Below are positions 55,673 through 64,000 of a stretch of 64,000 nucleotides of DNA, in pieces. How positions within the stretch are numbered: position 1 is the first letter of the stretch; every line of letters begins with the position of its first letter. The notes beneath the pieces were generated by a model. That model worked only from the letters and a program-made list of their open reading frames with translations. It was not told where the DNA came from and searched no databases. Made by a program: the position numbers and the translations under genes. The DNA lies in NCBI GenBank assembly GCA_001657395.1, contig LYSY01000001.1, forward strand, positions 868,001 through 932,000. Reading direction: 5' to 3'. The DNA comes from Rhodospirillales bacterium BBD 1991-14. GTDB taxonomy: Bacteria; Pseudomonadota; Alphaproteobacteria; Kiloniellales; Kiloniellaceae.

Positions 55673-56683
55673 TTAGCGGCTGACCGCCTGCAGCCACTCG
55701 TCGACCCAGGCCCGGCGGTTTTCGCTCACCTCTTCCGGGCTGAACAGCAGAGGGCGCGCCGGGTCGACCAGCTTGTCGAACTCGGGCGGCAGGCCATCGG
55801 GAAGGTCGACCACCGGATACATCCAGTTCCCGGTGGGAATGGCCGCCTGAAAACCGGGACTGACCATGAAGGCGAGGAACTGGCGCGCGAGCTCGGGCTG
55901 CGGCGCGGCCTTGGGAATCGCCGCCACCTCCACCTGCATGTAATGGCCTTCCTCAAAGGCCGCCGCCTGATAGCGCTCGGTCTGCTCGGCGATCATGTGA
56001 TAGGCGGGCGAGGTGGTGTAGCTCAGCACCAGCGGCGCCTCGCCCTCCAGGAACAGGCCGTAGGCCTCGCTCCAGCCCTTGGTCGTCGTAACCGTCTTGC
56101 GCGCGAGCTTGGCCCAGGCCTCCGGCGCATCCTCGCCATAGACGGCCCGGACCCAGAGCATGATGCCGAGCCCCGGCGTCGAGGTGCGCGGGTCCTGGAG
56201 GATGATCTTCAGGTCGTCCGGCGCCTCCACCAGCTCCTTCAGGCTGCGCGGCGGCTGGGCCAGCGCCTCGGTGTCGTAGACGAAAGCGAAGTAACCGTAA
56301 TCGAAGGGCAGAAAGGTCTCGTCGCTCCAGTCGACCGGCAGGGTGAGAGCCTCCGCTGTCATCCCGTGCGGCGCCAGCAGTCCGGTGGCCTTGGCCTCGG
56401 CCATCAGGTTGAGATCGAGGCCGAGGATGACGTCGGCCTTGCTGGTCTCCCCCTCCAGGCGCAGGCGGCTCAGCACGCCGCCCGAGGTGTCGATGGCGAC
56501 GAAATCCAGCACGCAGCCGCACTCGGCCTCGAAGGCCTCCTTGATGCGGGGGCCCGGCCCCCAGTCGGAGGTGAAGGCATCGTAGGTATAGACGGTGAGC
56601 CGCTTTTCCTCTTCGGCGGCGGCTCCGCCGGCAAGCAGAGGCACCATGGCTGCCATAACGGCAACGAAGGAGAAAAGACGCAT
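55673..56683 (-). CDS. thiB: Thiamine-binding periplasmic protein
   Basis: Solute-binding protein of 336 residues that captures thiamine, TMP and TPP. The signal peptide MRLFSFVAVMAAMVPLLAGG ends near GAAAE. Typical blocks are LTVYTYDAFTSDWGPGPRIK, EAECGCVLDFVA and LPFDYGYFAFVYDTEALAQP. GGAG lies 9 bases upstream of the ATG at 56683. The gene is preceded by a TPP riboswitch about 90 bases upstream on the same strand, so expression falls when TPP is plentiful. Confidence 0.95.
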   Translation of the reverse strand: MRLFSFVAVMAAMVPLLAGGAAAEEEKRLTVYTYDAFTSDWGPGPRIKEAFEAECGCVLDFVAIDTSGGVLSRLRLEGETSKADVILGLDLNLMAEAKATGLLAPHGMTAEALTLPVDWSDETFLPFDYGYFAFVYDTEALAQPPRSLKELVEAPDDLKIILQDPRTSTPGLGIMLWVRAVYGEDAPEAWAKLARKTVTTTKGWSEAYGLFLEGEAPLVLSYTTSPAYHMIAEQTERYQAAAFEEGHYMQVEVAAIPKAAPQPELARQFLAFMVSPGFQAAIPTGNWMYPVVDLPDGLPPEFDKLVDPARPLLFSPEEVSENRRAWVDEWLQAVSR

Positions 56684-56770
56684 GACATCGCTCCATATAG
56701 CTATGGGGCGGATGGCTTTGAGGATCGCTGGGCCTTGAAATCGTAGGGCTTCGAAGGGCCGGTGGCTCAA

Positions 56771-56867
56771 ATCCCTCCGCCGGCATTACCCGGGTCAGGT
56801 TCATCGGGTTGTCCGGACGGCAAAGCGCAGCCCGGTCTCTCAGCCCGTTGCAGGGCACCCCGTTGAG
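56771..56867 (-). promoter_or_regulatory. TPP riboswitch (THI element)
   Basis: On the minus strand the conserved THI-box segments appear in order: GGGGTGCCC, GGCTGAGAGACC, GATGAACCTGACCCGGGTAA, then TGCCGGCGGAGGGA. The element is 88 bases upstream of the thiB start. TPP binding to such aptamers represses expression, either by terminator formation or by hiding the ribosome binding site; no clear terminator is visible between aptamer and thiB, so translational control is more likely. Confidence 0.95.
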
Positions 56868-57048
56868 ACTGGGCAGAGACTAGGGCCGCGCCGCGCCCAT
56901 GACAAGCCCTCCCGGGAAGGCGGGCGGCGGCGTGATGACCCGCTTCGAAAGGCACTCATATTTCGACATCAGGCGAATCATCACGCGCGCGACCCGTGGT
57001 GAAGTGGCGTCCTCATCCTCTCGCCATCGCACCCCGGAAAGGACGCCG

Positions 57049-57372
57049 ATGATCACCTGTTTCATCCGCTACGAGATCGACCCCTTCAAGAAAGCGGCCT
57101 TTGAGACCTATGCCCGCAACTGGGGTCAGGCGATCCCGCGCTGCGGCGCCAGCCTGATCGGCTACTTCGCGCCGCACGAAGGCTCGGCCACCACCGCCTA
57201 CGGCGTCTACACGATTGGGAGCCTGGCAGACTACGAGGCCTACCGCGCCCGCCTGGCCGCCGATCCCCTGGGCCGGGAAAACTACCGCTTCGCGCAGGCG
57301 GAACGCTTCATCCGCCGGGAGGATCGTATCTTCCTGAAACTTGCCTCGGCGCCGCACGCCGACCCTGTCTAA
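57049..57372 (+). CDS. NIPSNAP family protein
   Basis: Protein of 107 residues with a dimeric ferredoxin-like alpha/beta-barrel layout. The opening [19 protein letters not shown], the [19 protein letters not shown] centre and the arginine-rich [20 protein letters not shown] tail match the bacterial NIPSNAP family. The biochemical role of these proteins is uncertain. GGAAAGGA lies 7 bases before the ATG at 57049. The longer open frame upstream runs towards the TPP riboswitch and looks non-coding. It is convergent with ridA 8 bp away. Confidence 0.85.
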   Translation: MITCFIRYEIDPFKKAAFETYARNWGQAIPRCGASLIGYFAPHEGSATTAYGVYTIGSLADYEAYRARLAADPLGRENYRFAQAERFIRREDRIFLKLASAPHADPV

Positions 57373-57380
57373 GGCACCGG

Positions 57381-57779
57381 CTAGCAGCCGGCGGTCACTT
57401 CGATCTCGACCAGCAGTTCCGGACGCGCCAGGGCTGCGACCACGAGGGTTGTCACCGCCGGGGCCTCGAAGGCCCCCCAGCGATCCTGGCGCATCTTCGT
57501 GAGCGCCGGCAGATGGACCGGATCGGTAACGTAGTAGACGACCCGGAGGATGTTGTTCACCGAGAGATCGAAGGAGGAAAGGATCGCCTCCACGCTGTTC
57601 ATGGTCTCATGACACTGCGCGTCGAAGGCAGCGGGTGTCTGTCCTTGCGGGTCAACCCCGATCTGCCCGGCGATGTAGTACAGCTTCTGCGGCGACTGCA
57701 GTTCGACCACATGGGCGAAGATCGTATCGAAGGGCGGATTTACCGGGCGGACCGTCGTCGGGTTGTGGCGCTTCAGCAT
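57381..57779 (-). CDS. RidA family protein (reactive imine deaminase-like)
   Basis: Protein of 132 residues of the YjgF/YER057c/UK114 family. The sequences YYIAGQIGVDPQGQTP, NILRVVYYVTDPVHLPAL and the C-terminal PAVTTLVVAALARPELLVEI carry the fold, including the conserved Arg-poor variant of the active-site region typical of the Rid2-Rid7 subgroups rather than archetypal RidA (which has RxxVxVxxLP with Arg). GGAAGGAAGACC gives an excellent ribosome binding site before the ATG at 57779. Divergent from the LysR regulator gene, which probably controls it. Confidence 0.85.
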   Translation of the reverse strand: MLKRHNPTTVRPVNPPFDTIFAHVVELQSPQKLYYIAGQIGVDPQGQTPAAFDAQCHETMNSVEAILSSFDLSVNNILRVVYYVTDPVHLPALTKMRQDRWGAFEAPAVTTLVVAALARPELLVEIEVTAGC

Positions 57780-57946
57780 GGTCTTCCTTCCTATGGCGAT
57801 TCTGCAGTCCTGGGTCGATCCTGGACGCGGCCGTCTGGCTGCCGCTTTTCCTGTGAGCTGAGGGGTCAGGATCGATATCGTCACCACCCCCCTGCCCCCT
57901 GGCTCCCTCCAATAAAAAGGGCCGCTTGAGCCTTGGCGCAAACGAT

Positions 57947-57972
57947 ATAAGCTCAATGCCTTGTGAGTTTAT
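57947..57972. promoter_or_regulatory. Inverted repeat between ridA-like and lysR genes, probable LysR operator
   Basis: ATAAGCTCA (57947-57955) and TGAGTTTAT (57964-57972) form an inverted repeat with one mismatch and an 8-base spacer, 18 bases upstream of the LysR start at 57991. It contains the T-N11-A pattern expected of LysR-type sites. Position between divergent genes suits autorepression plus control of the RidA-like gene. Confidence 0.6.
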
Positions 57973-57990
57973 GTAACAGGGATGCCCGCC

Positions 57991-58887
57991 ATGAGACTCC
58001 CGTCACTGCGCGCGATCCAGGCCTTCGACGCCGTGGCCCGCCACGGCAACTTCAGCCGCGCGGCGGACGAGCTGGCCGTCACCCACGGCGCCGTAAGCCG
58101 CCAGATCCGCGCGCTGGAACAGCAGCTTTGCACCCCGCTCTTTCATCGAACGGCCAAGGGCGCGGCCCTGACCGGCGACGGCGAAGTGCTGTTTCAGGCC
58201 TCCCGCGCCGCCTTCGCCGCGCTGCGCGGCGGCGTTGCCGACCTGGCACGGCGCAACGCCGACAGGTCGGTCACGCTGTCACTGACCACCTCGCTGGCCT
58301 TGAAGTGGCTTGTGCCACGGCTGCCCGCCTTCCGCAGCCGCCACCCGGAGGTTGCGGTCCTGCTCGACACCAACGATGCGCCGGCCGATCTTCACGAACA
58401 GCCGGTCGACTGCGCCCTGCGCTTCGGGACAGGTGGCTGGGCGGGCCTTCATGAAACCCGGTTGACTGAAGAGGAACTGGTGGCGGTCGCGGCACCGGGC
58501 CTGATGGGCGGCGCCAGTCTTCCGCTTTCACCGCGCGATCTCATGACCTTTCCGCTGGTGCACGACGACTACAACCCGGGCTGGGACCGATGGCTCGAAA
58601 AGGCCGGCGCAGAGCCCCCGGCCGGCGCCTTACCGGGCGACCGCTACATCGACAGCGGGGTCCTGATCGCCGCGGCCCTGGACGGGCAGGCGGTTGCCCT
58701 CGTGCGCCGCCTGCTGGCCGCCGACGACCTGGCTGCCGGGCGGCTGATCCAGGTGAGCGGCGTGACCCTGCCGCTGGAGCGGTCGCTCTTCTTCGTCTGC
58801 CGGGCCGGCGACCAGAACCGCCCGGTGGTGGCGGCACTGCGGGACTGGCTGCAGGAGGGTTTTGCAGACTTCCGGTCTCGGTTCTAA
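57991..58887 (+). CDS. LysR-type transcriptional regulator, GcvA-like
   Basis: DNA-binding regulator of 298 residues. The N-terminal winged HTH reads LPSLRAIQAFDAVARHGNFS then RAADELAVTHGAVSRQIRAL. The start and the GAVSRQ helix match the GcvA subgroup. The effector domain (about 90-290) has the usual periplasmic-binding-like layout. ATG 57991 is favoured over 57982 because AGGG lies 9 bases before it. The divergent RidA-like gene and the inverted repeat at 57947-57972 indicate a classical LysR/target pair. Confidence 0.9.
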   Translation: MRLPSLRAIQAFDAVARHGNFSRAADELAVTHGAVSRQIRALEQQLCTPLFHRTAKGAALTGDGEVLFQASRAAFAALRGGVADLARRNADRSVTLSLTTSLALKWLVPRLPAFRSRHPEVAVLLDTNDAPADLHEQPVDCALRFGTGGWAGLHETRLTEEELVAVAAPGLMGGASLPLSPRDLMTFPLVHDDYNPGWDRWLEKAGAEPPAGALPGDRYIDSGVLIAAALDGQAVALVRRLLAADDLAAGRLIQVSGVTLPLERSLFFVCRAGDQNRPVVAALRDWLQEGFADFRSRF

Positions 58888-58979
58888 GTGGTCCCCTTCA
58901 GCATCCCCATCTGGCCCTTGCCCGAAAGACCGCATCCGGGCATGAGCGGGGGCTGCCTTACAACGCGAAGCCCACTGCA

Positions 58980-59711
58980 ATGCCTGATACCACCGTCTCA
59001 ACCGATCCCGCGACCGATCTGCCCTTAGGCGAGCCCCTGCCCGGCTGGACGACCCGCCCGGCACCGCCCCGAAGCGCCCTGGAAGGCCGCTTCTGCCGCG
59101 TCGAGCCGCTGGACCCGGAGGTTCATGCCGGCGATCTCTTCGCCGCCTACACCGCCGACCCGGCGGGGCGGAGCTGGGCCTACCTGCCCTATGGACCCTT
59201 CGCCAGCCTCGCCGACTTCAGGGCCTGGATGGACGCCACCTGCCTGGGCGAGGACCCGCTGTTCCATGCGGTCATCGACAAGGCCGGCGGCAAGGCCATG
59301 GGGGTCGCCAGCTACCTGCGCATCGCCCCGGCCATCGGCAGCATCGAGGTCGGGCACATCCACTACGCCCCGGCCCTGCAGTCAACCCTGGCAGCCACCG
59401 AGGCCATGTTCCTGATGATGGCCCGGGTCTTCGAAGAATTGGGCTACCGCCGCTACGAGTGGAAGTGCAACGCGCTGAACGCCGCCTCCCGCCGCGCGGC
59501 GGAACGGTTGGGCTTCACCTTCGAAGGCGTGTTCCGCCAGGCCACCGTCGTCAAGGGCCGCAACCGAGACACCGCCTGGTACTCGCTGCTCGACAAGGAG
59601 TGGCCCGACGCCAAGGCCGCCTTCGAGACCTGGCTGGCGCCTGACAATTTCGATGCCGAGGGGCGGCAGGTAAGGTCACTGGCGGATACCCGCGCGGCGT
59701 TACGCCGCTGA
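58980..59711 (+). CDS. GNAT acetyltransferase, RimJ/RimL-like
   Basis: N-acetyltransferase of 243 residues. A Pro-rich N-terminus (about 1-35) precedes the domain. The EVGHIHYAPALQSTLAATEA block and the acetyl-CoA-binding region leading to YRRYEWKCNALNAASRRAAE, then RLGFTFEGVFRQATVVKGRN, are typical of the RimJ/RimL group found with ribosomal or small-molecule acetylation. No clear ribosome binding site precedes the ATG at 58980. The 3' end overlaps the convergent DoxX gene by 12 bp. Confidence 0.85.
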   Translation: MPDTTVSTDPATDLPLGEPLPGWTTRPAPPRSALEGRFCRVEPLDPEVHAGDLFAAYTADPAGRSWAYLPYGPFASLADFRAWMDATCLGEDPLFHAVIDKAGGKAMGVASYLRIAPAIGSIEVGHIHYAPALQSTLAATEAMFLMMARVFEELGYRRYEWKCNALNAASRRAAERLGFTFEGVFRQATVVKGRNRDTAWYSLLDKEWPDAKAAFETWLAPDNFDAEGRQVRSLADTRAALRR

Positions 59712-60107
59712 CGGCTTCGACCGCATCGCATCCAGCGACCAGGAGCCACCGCCGGCGAAGACGAGGTAGAGGAAGAAGAAGCAGAACATGATGGCCGCGT
59801 CGCCGCCGTTGAGCGTGGGGAAGAAGCTGCGCGGCGCATGGGCGATGAAGTAGGCCGCCGCCATCAGGCCGGAGCAGAGAAAGGCGACCGGCCGGGTGAA
59901 GAGGCCGAGCGCCAGCAACGCACCGCCGATCAGTTCGATGATGCCGGCGATGCCGAGCATGGAAAGCAGCTCCGGCCCCGGCCCCTCGCTGCTTCGCATC
60001 GGGAAGTTCAGGAGTTTCTGCGTGCCGTGCGCCATGAAGATCAGCGCGGCCATGATGCGGGCCACGGAAAGAACGCGCGGCGCCCAGGCGGTGAGTGATT
60101 CCGTCAT
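59700..60107 (-). CDS. DoxX family membrane protein
   Basis: Inner-membrane protein of 135 residues with four helices (about 13-30, 45-65, 72-90, 103-120). The motifs RIMAALIFMAHGTQKLLNFP and IIELIGGALLALGLFTRPVA are diagnostic of the DoxX/DoxD family. Members are linked to thiosulfate:quinone reduction and to redox-stress complexes, but most have no assigned role. GAGGGAG lies 7 bases before the ATG. Confidence 0.9.
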   Translation of the reverse strand: MTESLTAWAPRVLSVARIMAALIFMAHGTQKLLNFPMRSSEGPGPELLSMLGIAGIIELIGGALLALGLFTRPVAFLCSGLMAAAYFIAHAPRSFFPTLNGGDAAIMFCFFFLYLVFAGGGSWSLDAMRSKPSAA

Positions 60108-60125
60108 CGTCTGCTCCCTCGTTCA

Positions 60126-60160
60126 GTCTTTGGGGGTCTTTGGGGTCTCTTGGGGTCTTC
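60126..60160 (+). repeat. Short tandem repeat (GTCTTTGGGG-type)
   Basis: Units GTCTTTGGGG, GTCTTTGGG, GTCTCTTGGG and the partial GTCTTC follow each other immediately upstream of the DoxX gene on the minus strand. Confidence 0.75.
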
Positions 60161-60351
60161 AGGCTGCATGGAAAGACGCCAGCCCGCCTGCCGGGCCATG
60201 ATCACGCCTTCCTGGAGAGATAGGATCGCTGGCGCCGGGGCCAAGTCCTCAATGGTCTGCCGCAACGATGGAAGCAGAGATCGCATGCTTCGAGACGGGC
60301 CTGCCAGCCCTCCTCAGCATGAGGCTGTGCTCAGGGTCAAACACCCACCCT

Positions 60352-60390
60352 CATCCTGAGGTGCGGAGCGCAGCGGAGCCTCGAAGGATG
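60352..60390. repeat. REP-like imperfect palindrome
   Basis: CATCCTGAGG on one side and CCTCGAAGGATG on the other form an imperfect hairpin around a GC-rich core. Elements of this type (CATCCTGAGG...CCTCGAAGGATG) are widely dispersed between genes in alphaproteobacterial genomes. Only one copy is present here. Confidence 0.7.
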
Positions 60391-60414
60391 GGCCGCCGGC
60401 CTCGACCGGACCGC

Positions 60415-60678
60415 CTAGGTCCAGGGACCCTGGGAGAGGCCGACGGCGAGGCGCAGCAGGGTTCCGACGAAGATCAGCAGCAGGACCCAGACCTTGGAGA
60501 GGCTGGCCAGGGCGTAGAAGGTCTTGGCGTCGTTGATCATCGCCTCCCGCTCCGGCCCTTCGGGCAGCTTCTCGGCCTGGATTTCCTTGTACCAGCCGCG
60601 CAGGGCTTGGCCGGTGACGTAGAGCGCCGCCACCGCCAGCATGATGTTGGAGAGAAAGGCGAGCCAGGCGGCGATCAT
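60415..60678 (-). CDS. Small membrane protein with two helices, function unknown
   Basis: Protein of 87 residues with one helix at about 5-25 (AFLSNIMLAVAALYVTGQAL) and another at about 63-82 (VWVLLLIFVGTLLRLAVGLS), joined by a charged loop (YKEIQAEKLPEGPEREAM). Both termini are predicted on the same side. No family recognised. It is 59 bp after the HTH gene on the same strand. Confidence 0.65.
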   Translation of the reverse strand: MIAAWLAFLSNIMLAVAALYVTGQALRGWYKEIQAEKLPEGPEREAMINDAKTFYALASLSKVWVLLLIFVGTLLRLAVGLSQGPWT

Positions 60679-60737
60679 GGACCAGTCCCGGAGTCTCGGC
60701 AGCGCCCGGCCCTGTTTACCGGTCCCAATCGCCGGCC

Positions 60738-61064
60738 CTACTCGATCGTAATCTTCAGGGACTTGTTCATGGCCAGCGCGATCTGCGCCAGGGAGGCCAC
60801 GGTGGCGCCCTGCTTGTTCACCTTGCCGCTGGCCAGCTTGGAGACGAAAGCGGGGTCCAGGCCGCTCGCCTTCTGCAGGTCGCGCAGGCTGCCCTCGTAG
60901 GCGGCCAAGGCCTCGGCCACCGCATCGGCCACCTCCAGCCGCGCCACACCGCGGGCGGTCGCACGCAGCGCCTCGATATCAGGATCGCCGGTTTTGGAGG
61001 CCTGAGCCTGGGGGCGCTTGCGCGCCTTGGCGGCCGCTTCCGCAGAAGCCTTGTTCTCAGACAT
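60738..61064 (-). CDS. Cro/C1-type helix-turn-helix protein
   Basis: Protein of 108 residues. A disordered Ala/Lys-rich N-terminus (about 1-30) and a helix leading to the Cro/C1-type HTH (about 57-105; SLRDLQKASGLDPAFVSKLA then VASLAQIALAMN). Toxin-antitoxin antidotes and transcriptional repressors share this domain. AAGGAAAGGG lies about 8 bases before the ATG at 61064. Its promoter (TTGACA, 17-bp spacer, TTGAAT at 61143-61171) overlaps an inverted repeat, suggesting autoregulation. The downstream gene encodes a small membrane protein. Confidence 0.78.
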   Translation of the reverse strand: MSENKASAEAAAKARKRPQAQASKTGDPDIEALRATARGVARLEVADAVAEALAAYEGSLRDLQKASGLDPAFVSKLASGKVNKQGATVASLAQIALAMNKSLKITIE

Positions 61065-61128
61065 GAGCACGCCCTTTCCTTGCTCGCAGGCGAGGTTGGA
61101 TGTCCCGGGTGGTAACCCGCAGGTGGTT

Positions 61129-61159
61129 CCGATTGTTGTCGAATTCAACAACAAATCGG
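61129..61159. promoter_or_regulatory. Palindromic operator candidate
   Basis: CCGATTGTTGT (61129-61139) and ACAACAAATCGG (61148-61159) form an inverted repeat with one bulged base around the centre CGAATTCA. It overlaps the -10 element of the promoter for the HTH gene on the minus strand and the start-proximal spacer, an arrangement typical of repressor sites. Confidence 0.6.
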
Positions 61160-61171
61160 CCTTCTTGTCAA
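61143..61171 (-). promoter_or_regulatory. Sigma-70 promoter of the HTH gene
   Basis: On the minus strand, TTGACA (61171-61166) is a perfect -35, followed by a 17-base spacer and TTGAAT (61148-61143), 4 of 6 matches to the -10 consensus. The distance from the -10 to the ATG at 61064 is about 78 bases. Confidence 0.6.
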
Positions 61172-61200
61172 GATCCTGACAGCAGGGGTGAGTTTGGCGT

Positions 61201-61860
61201 TTAGGAAGCCAAGGCGGCTTTGCAGGCCTTCTCCAGCCAATCCGCATAGTCCGGGCTGACCGGGCGCCAGTCGGTCCAGAGGCGGGTTTCCCGCCGCAGC
61301 CGGGCCACGGCGAGTTGGTGGTCGCTTTCCGCCCCGACCCAGACGATCCGGAGCTGCCTCAGGGGGTGCAGGTAGACTGCCAGCGCCGTGGTGTCGCCCA
61401 GTTCCCGGGCCTGGGCCGGACCGTCGTCCAGCCGGGTGCGGTAGCTCGCAGGATCGAGAGTGGAGAGACCGGGGCCGCCCTTGCAGCAGGCCGTCGCCGG
61501 CAGCAGGGGCGCAGCCGGCAGGTGCAGGCCGTGCAGCACGGCAGCGGCCCGCCTGGGCCAGCCCTGCCGGGCCAGGGGACCGAACAGCGCGGCGTCCAGG
61601 GTCTCCTGGCGGCCGTCCTCCAGCAAGGGCCCGCCGCGCGGCACTGCTGCAAGCTGGCGCTCCCCGAAGCGTCCCGCCGCATGCCGCAGGATGTCGCGCA
61701 TCACCCTGACACGGTTGGCGCGCTGGGTGCCGGCGCGGGTGCGCTGGTCCAGATAACCGCGCTGGGCCGCGTTGACGCGCTCTAGATCAAGCTCGACGGT
61801 CAGCACGGCGGTGTATCTATCCTGGAACGGGGTCTGCCTGGAACGGGGTGTGAACGGCAT
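61201..61860 (-). CDS. Hypothetical protein (219 residues)
   Basis: Soluble protein beginning MPFTPRSRQTPFQDRYTAVL. The C-terminal part (RIVWVGAESDHQLAVARLRR and ETRLWTDWRPVSPDYADWLE) looks like genuine protein with Trp-rich segments, whereas the middle is Pro/Ala/Arg-rich. The start at 61860 has no clear ribosome binding site, and the same strand stays open far upstream across prfC, so the exact start is uncertain. I do not recognise the family. It could also be a misread of a GC-rich frame, although codon-position bias is plausible. Confidence 0.5.
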   Translation of the reverse strand: MPFTPRSRQTPFQDRYTAVLTVELDLERVNAAQRGYLDQRTRAGTQRANRVRVMRDILRHAAGRFGERQLAAVPRGGPLLEDGRQETLDAALFGPLARQGWPRRAAAVLHGLHLPAAPLLPATACCKGGPGLSTLDPASYRTRLDDGPAQARELGDTTALAVYLHPLRQLRIVWVGAESDHQLAVARLRRETRLWTDWRPVSPDYADWLEKACKAALAS

Positions 61861-62079
61861 GCGCGGAGTCGCGGCGCCGGAAGACTGGCACCGCAACCCG
61901 CGCCCGGCAACCGCCCCACCAGGGGAATCCTGGGGCATAAAGTGGTCCCAGGCACCAGCCCCGGGCCACAGGCCCCGGCGGTCAGGGCATCGACAATCCC
62001 GGCTTGCCCGGCTATAAGGCGCGCCGTTGTCGCGGTGCCCGGGCCTTTGGCCGGCACCGCAGGAAGCCAGATTTCGAGC

Positions 62080-63661
<1,582 letters not shown>

Positions 63662-63666
<5 letters not shown>

Positions 63667-63689
63667 GGCATGGACGTCTAGGGCATGGA
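63662..63689 (+). repeat. 13-base direct duplication across the prfC stop
   Basis: TCTAGGGCATGGA occurs at 63662-63674 and again at 63677-63689. The first copy contains the prfC TAG stop and an ATG that opens only a three-codon frame (ATG GAC GTC TAG); the second carries the ATG of the next gene. Confidence 0.85.
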
Positions 63690-64000
63690 TTGGCAAGCCG
63701 ACGGACGCCTGCCCAGCGAAGTCTGGATCAAGGCCCACCTGCGGCGCTGCTTCGCCGAAGGCATGCCGGCGACCGTCGTTCACCGCGGCGAGAAGAACAG
63801 CGGCACACTGATCCTGAAGATCAACCAGCTTGAGGCCGGCTGCCGGGTACTCAATCAGACCCGCGATCTCGACGGCGCCATGGCCTGGATGCCCGCCCTC
63901 GGCGGCGAACTGGTCGAAGAGAGCGACGCCGACGCCTACATTGAAAGGGCCGTCGCCCGCGACCCGGACGTCTGGGTCGTCGAAATCGAAGACCGCGAGG
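63685..64000 (+). CDS. DUF1491 family protein (3' truncated by window)
   Basis: The first 105 residues of a DUF1491 protein. The sequence MDWQADGRLPSEVWIKAHLR, the AEGMPATVVHRGEKNSGTLI and LKINQLEAGCRVLNQTRDLD segments and the Trp-containing AMAWMPALGGE match the family, which is small, alphaproteobacterial and of unknown function. The ATG at 63685 lies 18 bases after the prfC stop, so the gene is probably co-transcribed with prfC. The stop is beyond the window. Confidence 0.85.
   Translation, partial: MDWQADGRLPSEVWIKAHLRRCFAEGMPATVVHRGEKNSGTLILKINQLEAGCRVLNQTRDLDGAMAWMPALGGELVEESDADAYIERAVARDPDVWVVEIEDRE

Larger units (their letters stand above)
60108..60414. other. Intergenic region with short tandem repeats and a REP-like palindrome
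   Basis: About 307 bases without a gene between the DoxX gene and a small membrane-protein gene, both on the minus strand. It holds a short tandem repeat near the DoxX start and a REP-like element next to the downstream gene. Confidence 0.6.

Overview
The window is GC-rich, densely packed bacterial chromosome with no phage, transposase or CRISPR signature. The gene content points to an alphaproteobacterium, probably of the Rhodospirillales/Kiloniellales type. Evidence for this is the CpaF-TadB-TadC pilus genes, an AapJQMP-type amino-acid transporter, a supernumerary complex I subunit of the NDUFS4 type and a DUF1491 protein. The taxon is an inference; no rRNA or marker gene settles it.

Layout. 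1-3.1 kb: the end of a Tad/Flp pilus cluster (cpaF-tadB-tadC, ATGA overlaps). 3.2-10 kb: cardiolipin synthase, a 1170-residue multi-PAS hybrid histidine kinase, a 76-residue protein and a SPOR-domain lipoprotein. 10-15.9 kb: a peptide-type ABC importer on the minus strand, with a terminator hairpin after the binding-protein gene. 16.5-23.6 kb: hydrolase-OsmC fusion, Nudix hydrolase, a cysteine synthase variant, AlaX, a sulfurtransferase, a tandem GNAT and a radical SAM protein. 23.7-28.1 kb: general amino-acid ABC importer, again with a hairpin behind the binding-protein gene. 28.5-33 kb: metC, hisI and modABC. 33-38 kb: small unknown genes and a lipoprotein/117-residue protein/patatin cluster. 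37.9-41.9 kb: tRNA-Arg(TCT), NDUFS4-like subunit, VOC protein, a LivK-like binding protein, ASCH protein, methyltransferase and tRNA-Pro(TGG).

42.3-49.8 kb holds the most unusual locus. Six collinear genes encode a predicted outer-membrane barrel, two paralogous exported proteins, an ECF sigma factor (TTG start), a transmembrane anti-sigma factor and an exported subtilisin-like protease. The periplasmic tail of the anti-sigma factor has the same strand-helix-strand-helix-strand layout as the propeptide-like region of the protease encoded 3 bp downstream. This suggests a regulatory link between protease and anti-sigma factor that I do not recognise from described systems.

49.9-64 kb: mtgA with a large coiled-coil membrane protein, a TPP riboswitch controlling thiBPQ, a NIPSNAP protein, RidA divergent from a LysR regulator with an inverted repeat between them, a GNAT, DoxX, small unknown proteins, an HTH protein whose promoter overlaps a palindrome, release factor 3 and the start of a DUF1491 gene.

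Metabolically the window is rich in uptake (peptides, amino acids, molybdate, thiamine) and sulfur chemistry (cysteine synthase, cystathionine lyase, sulfurtransferase). All family assignments come from reading motifs by eye; no database search was run.
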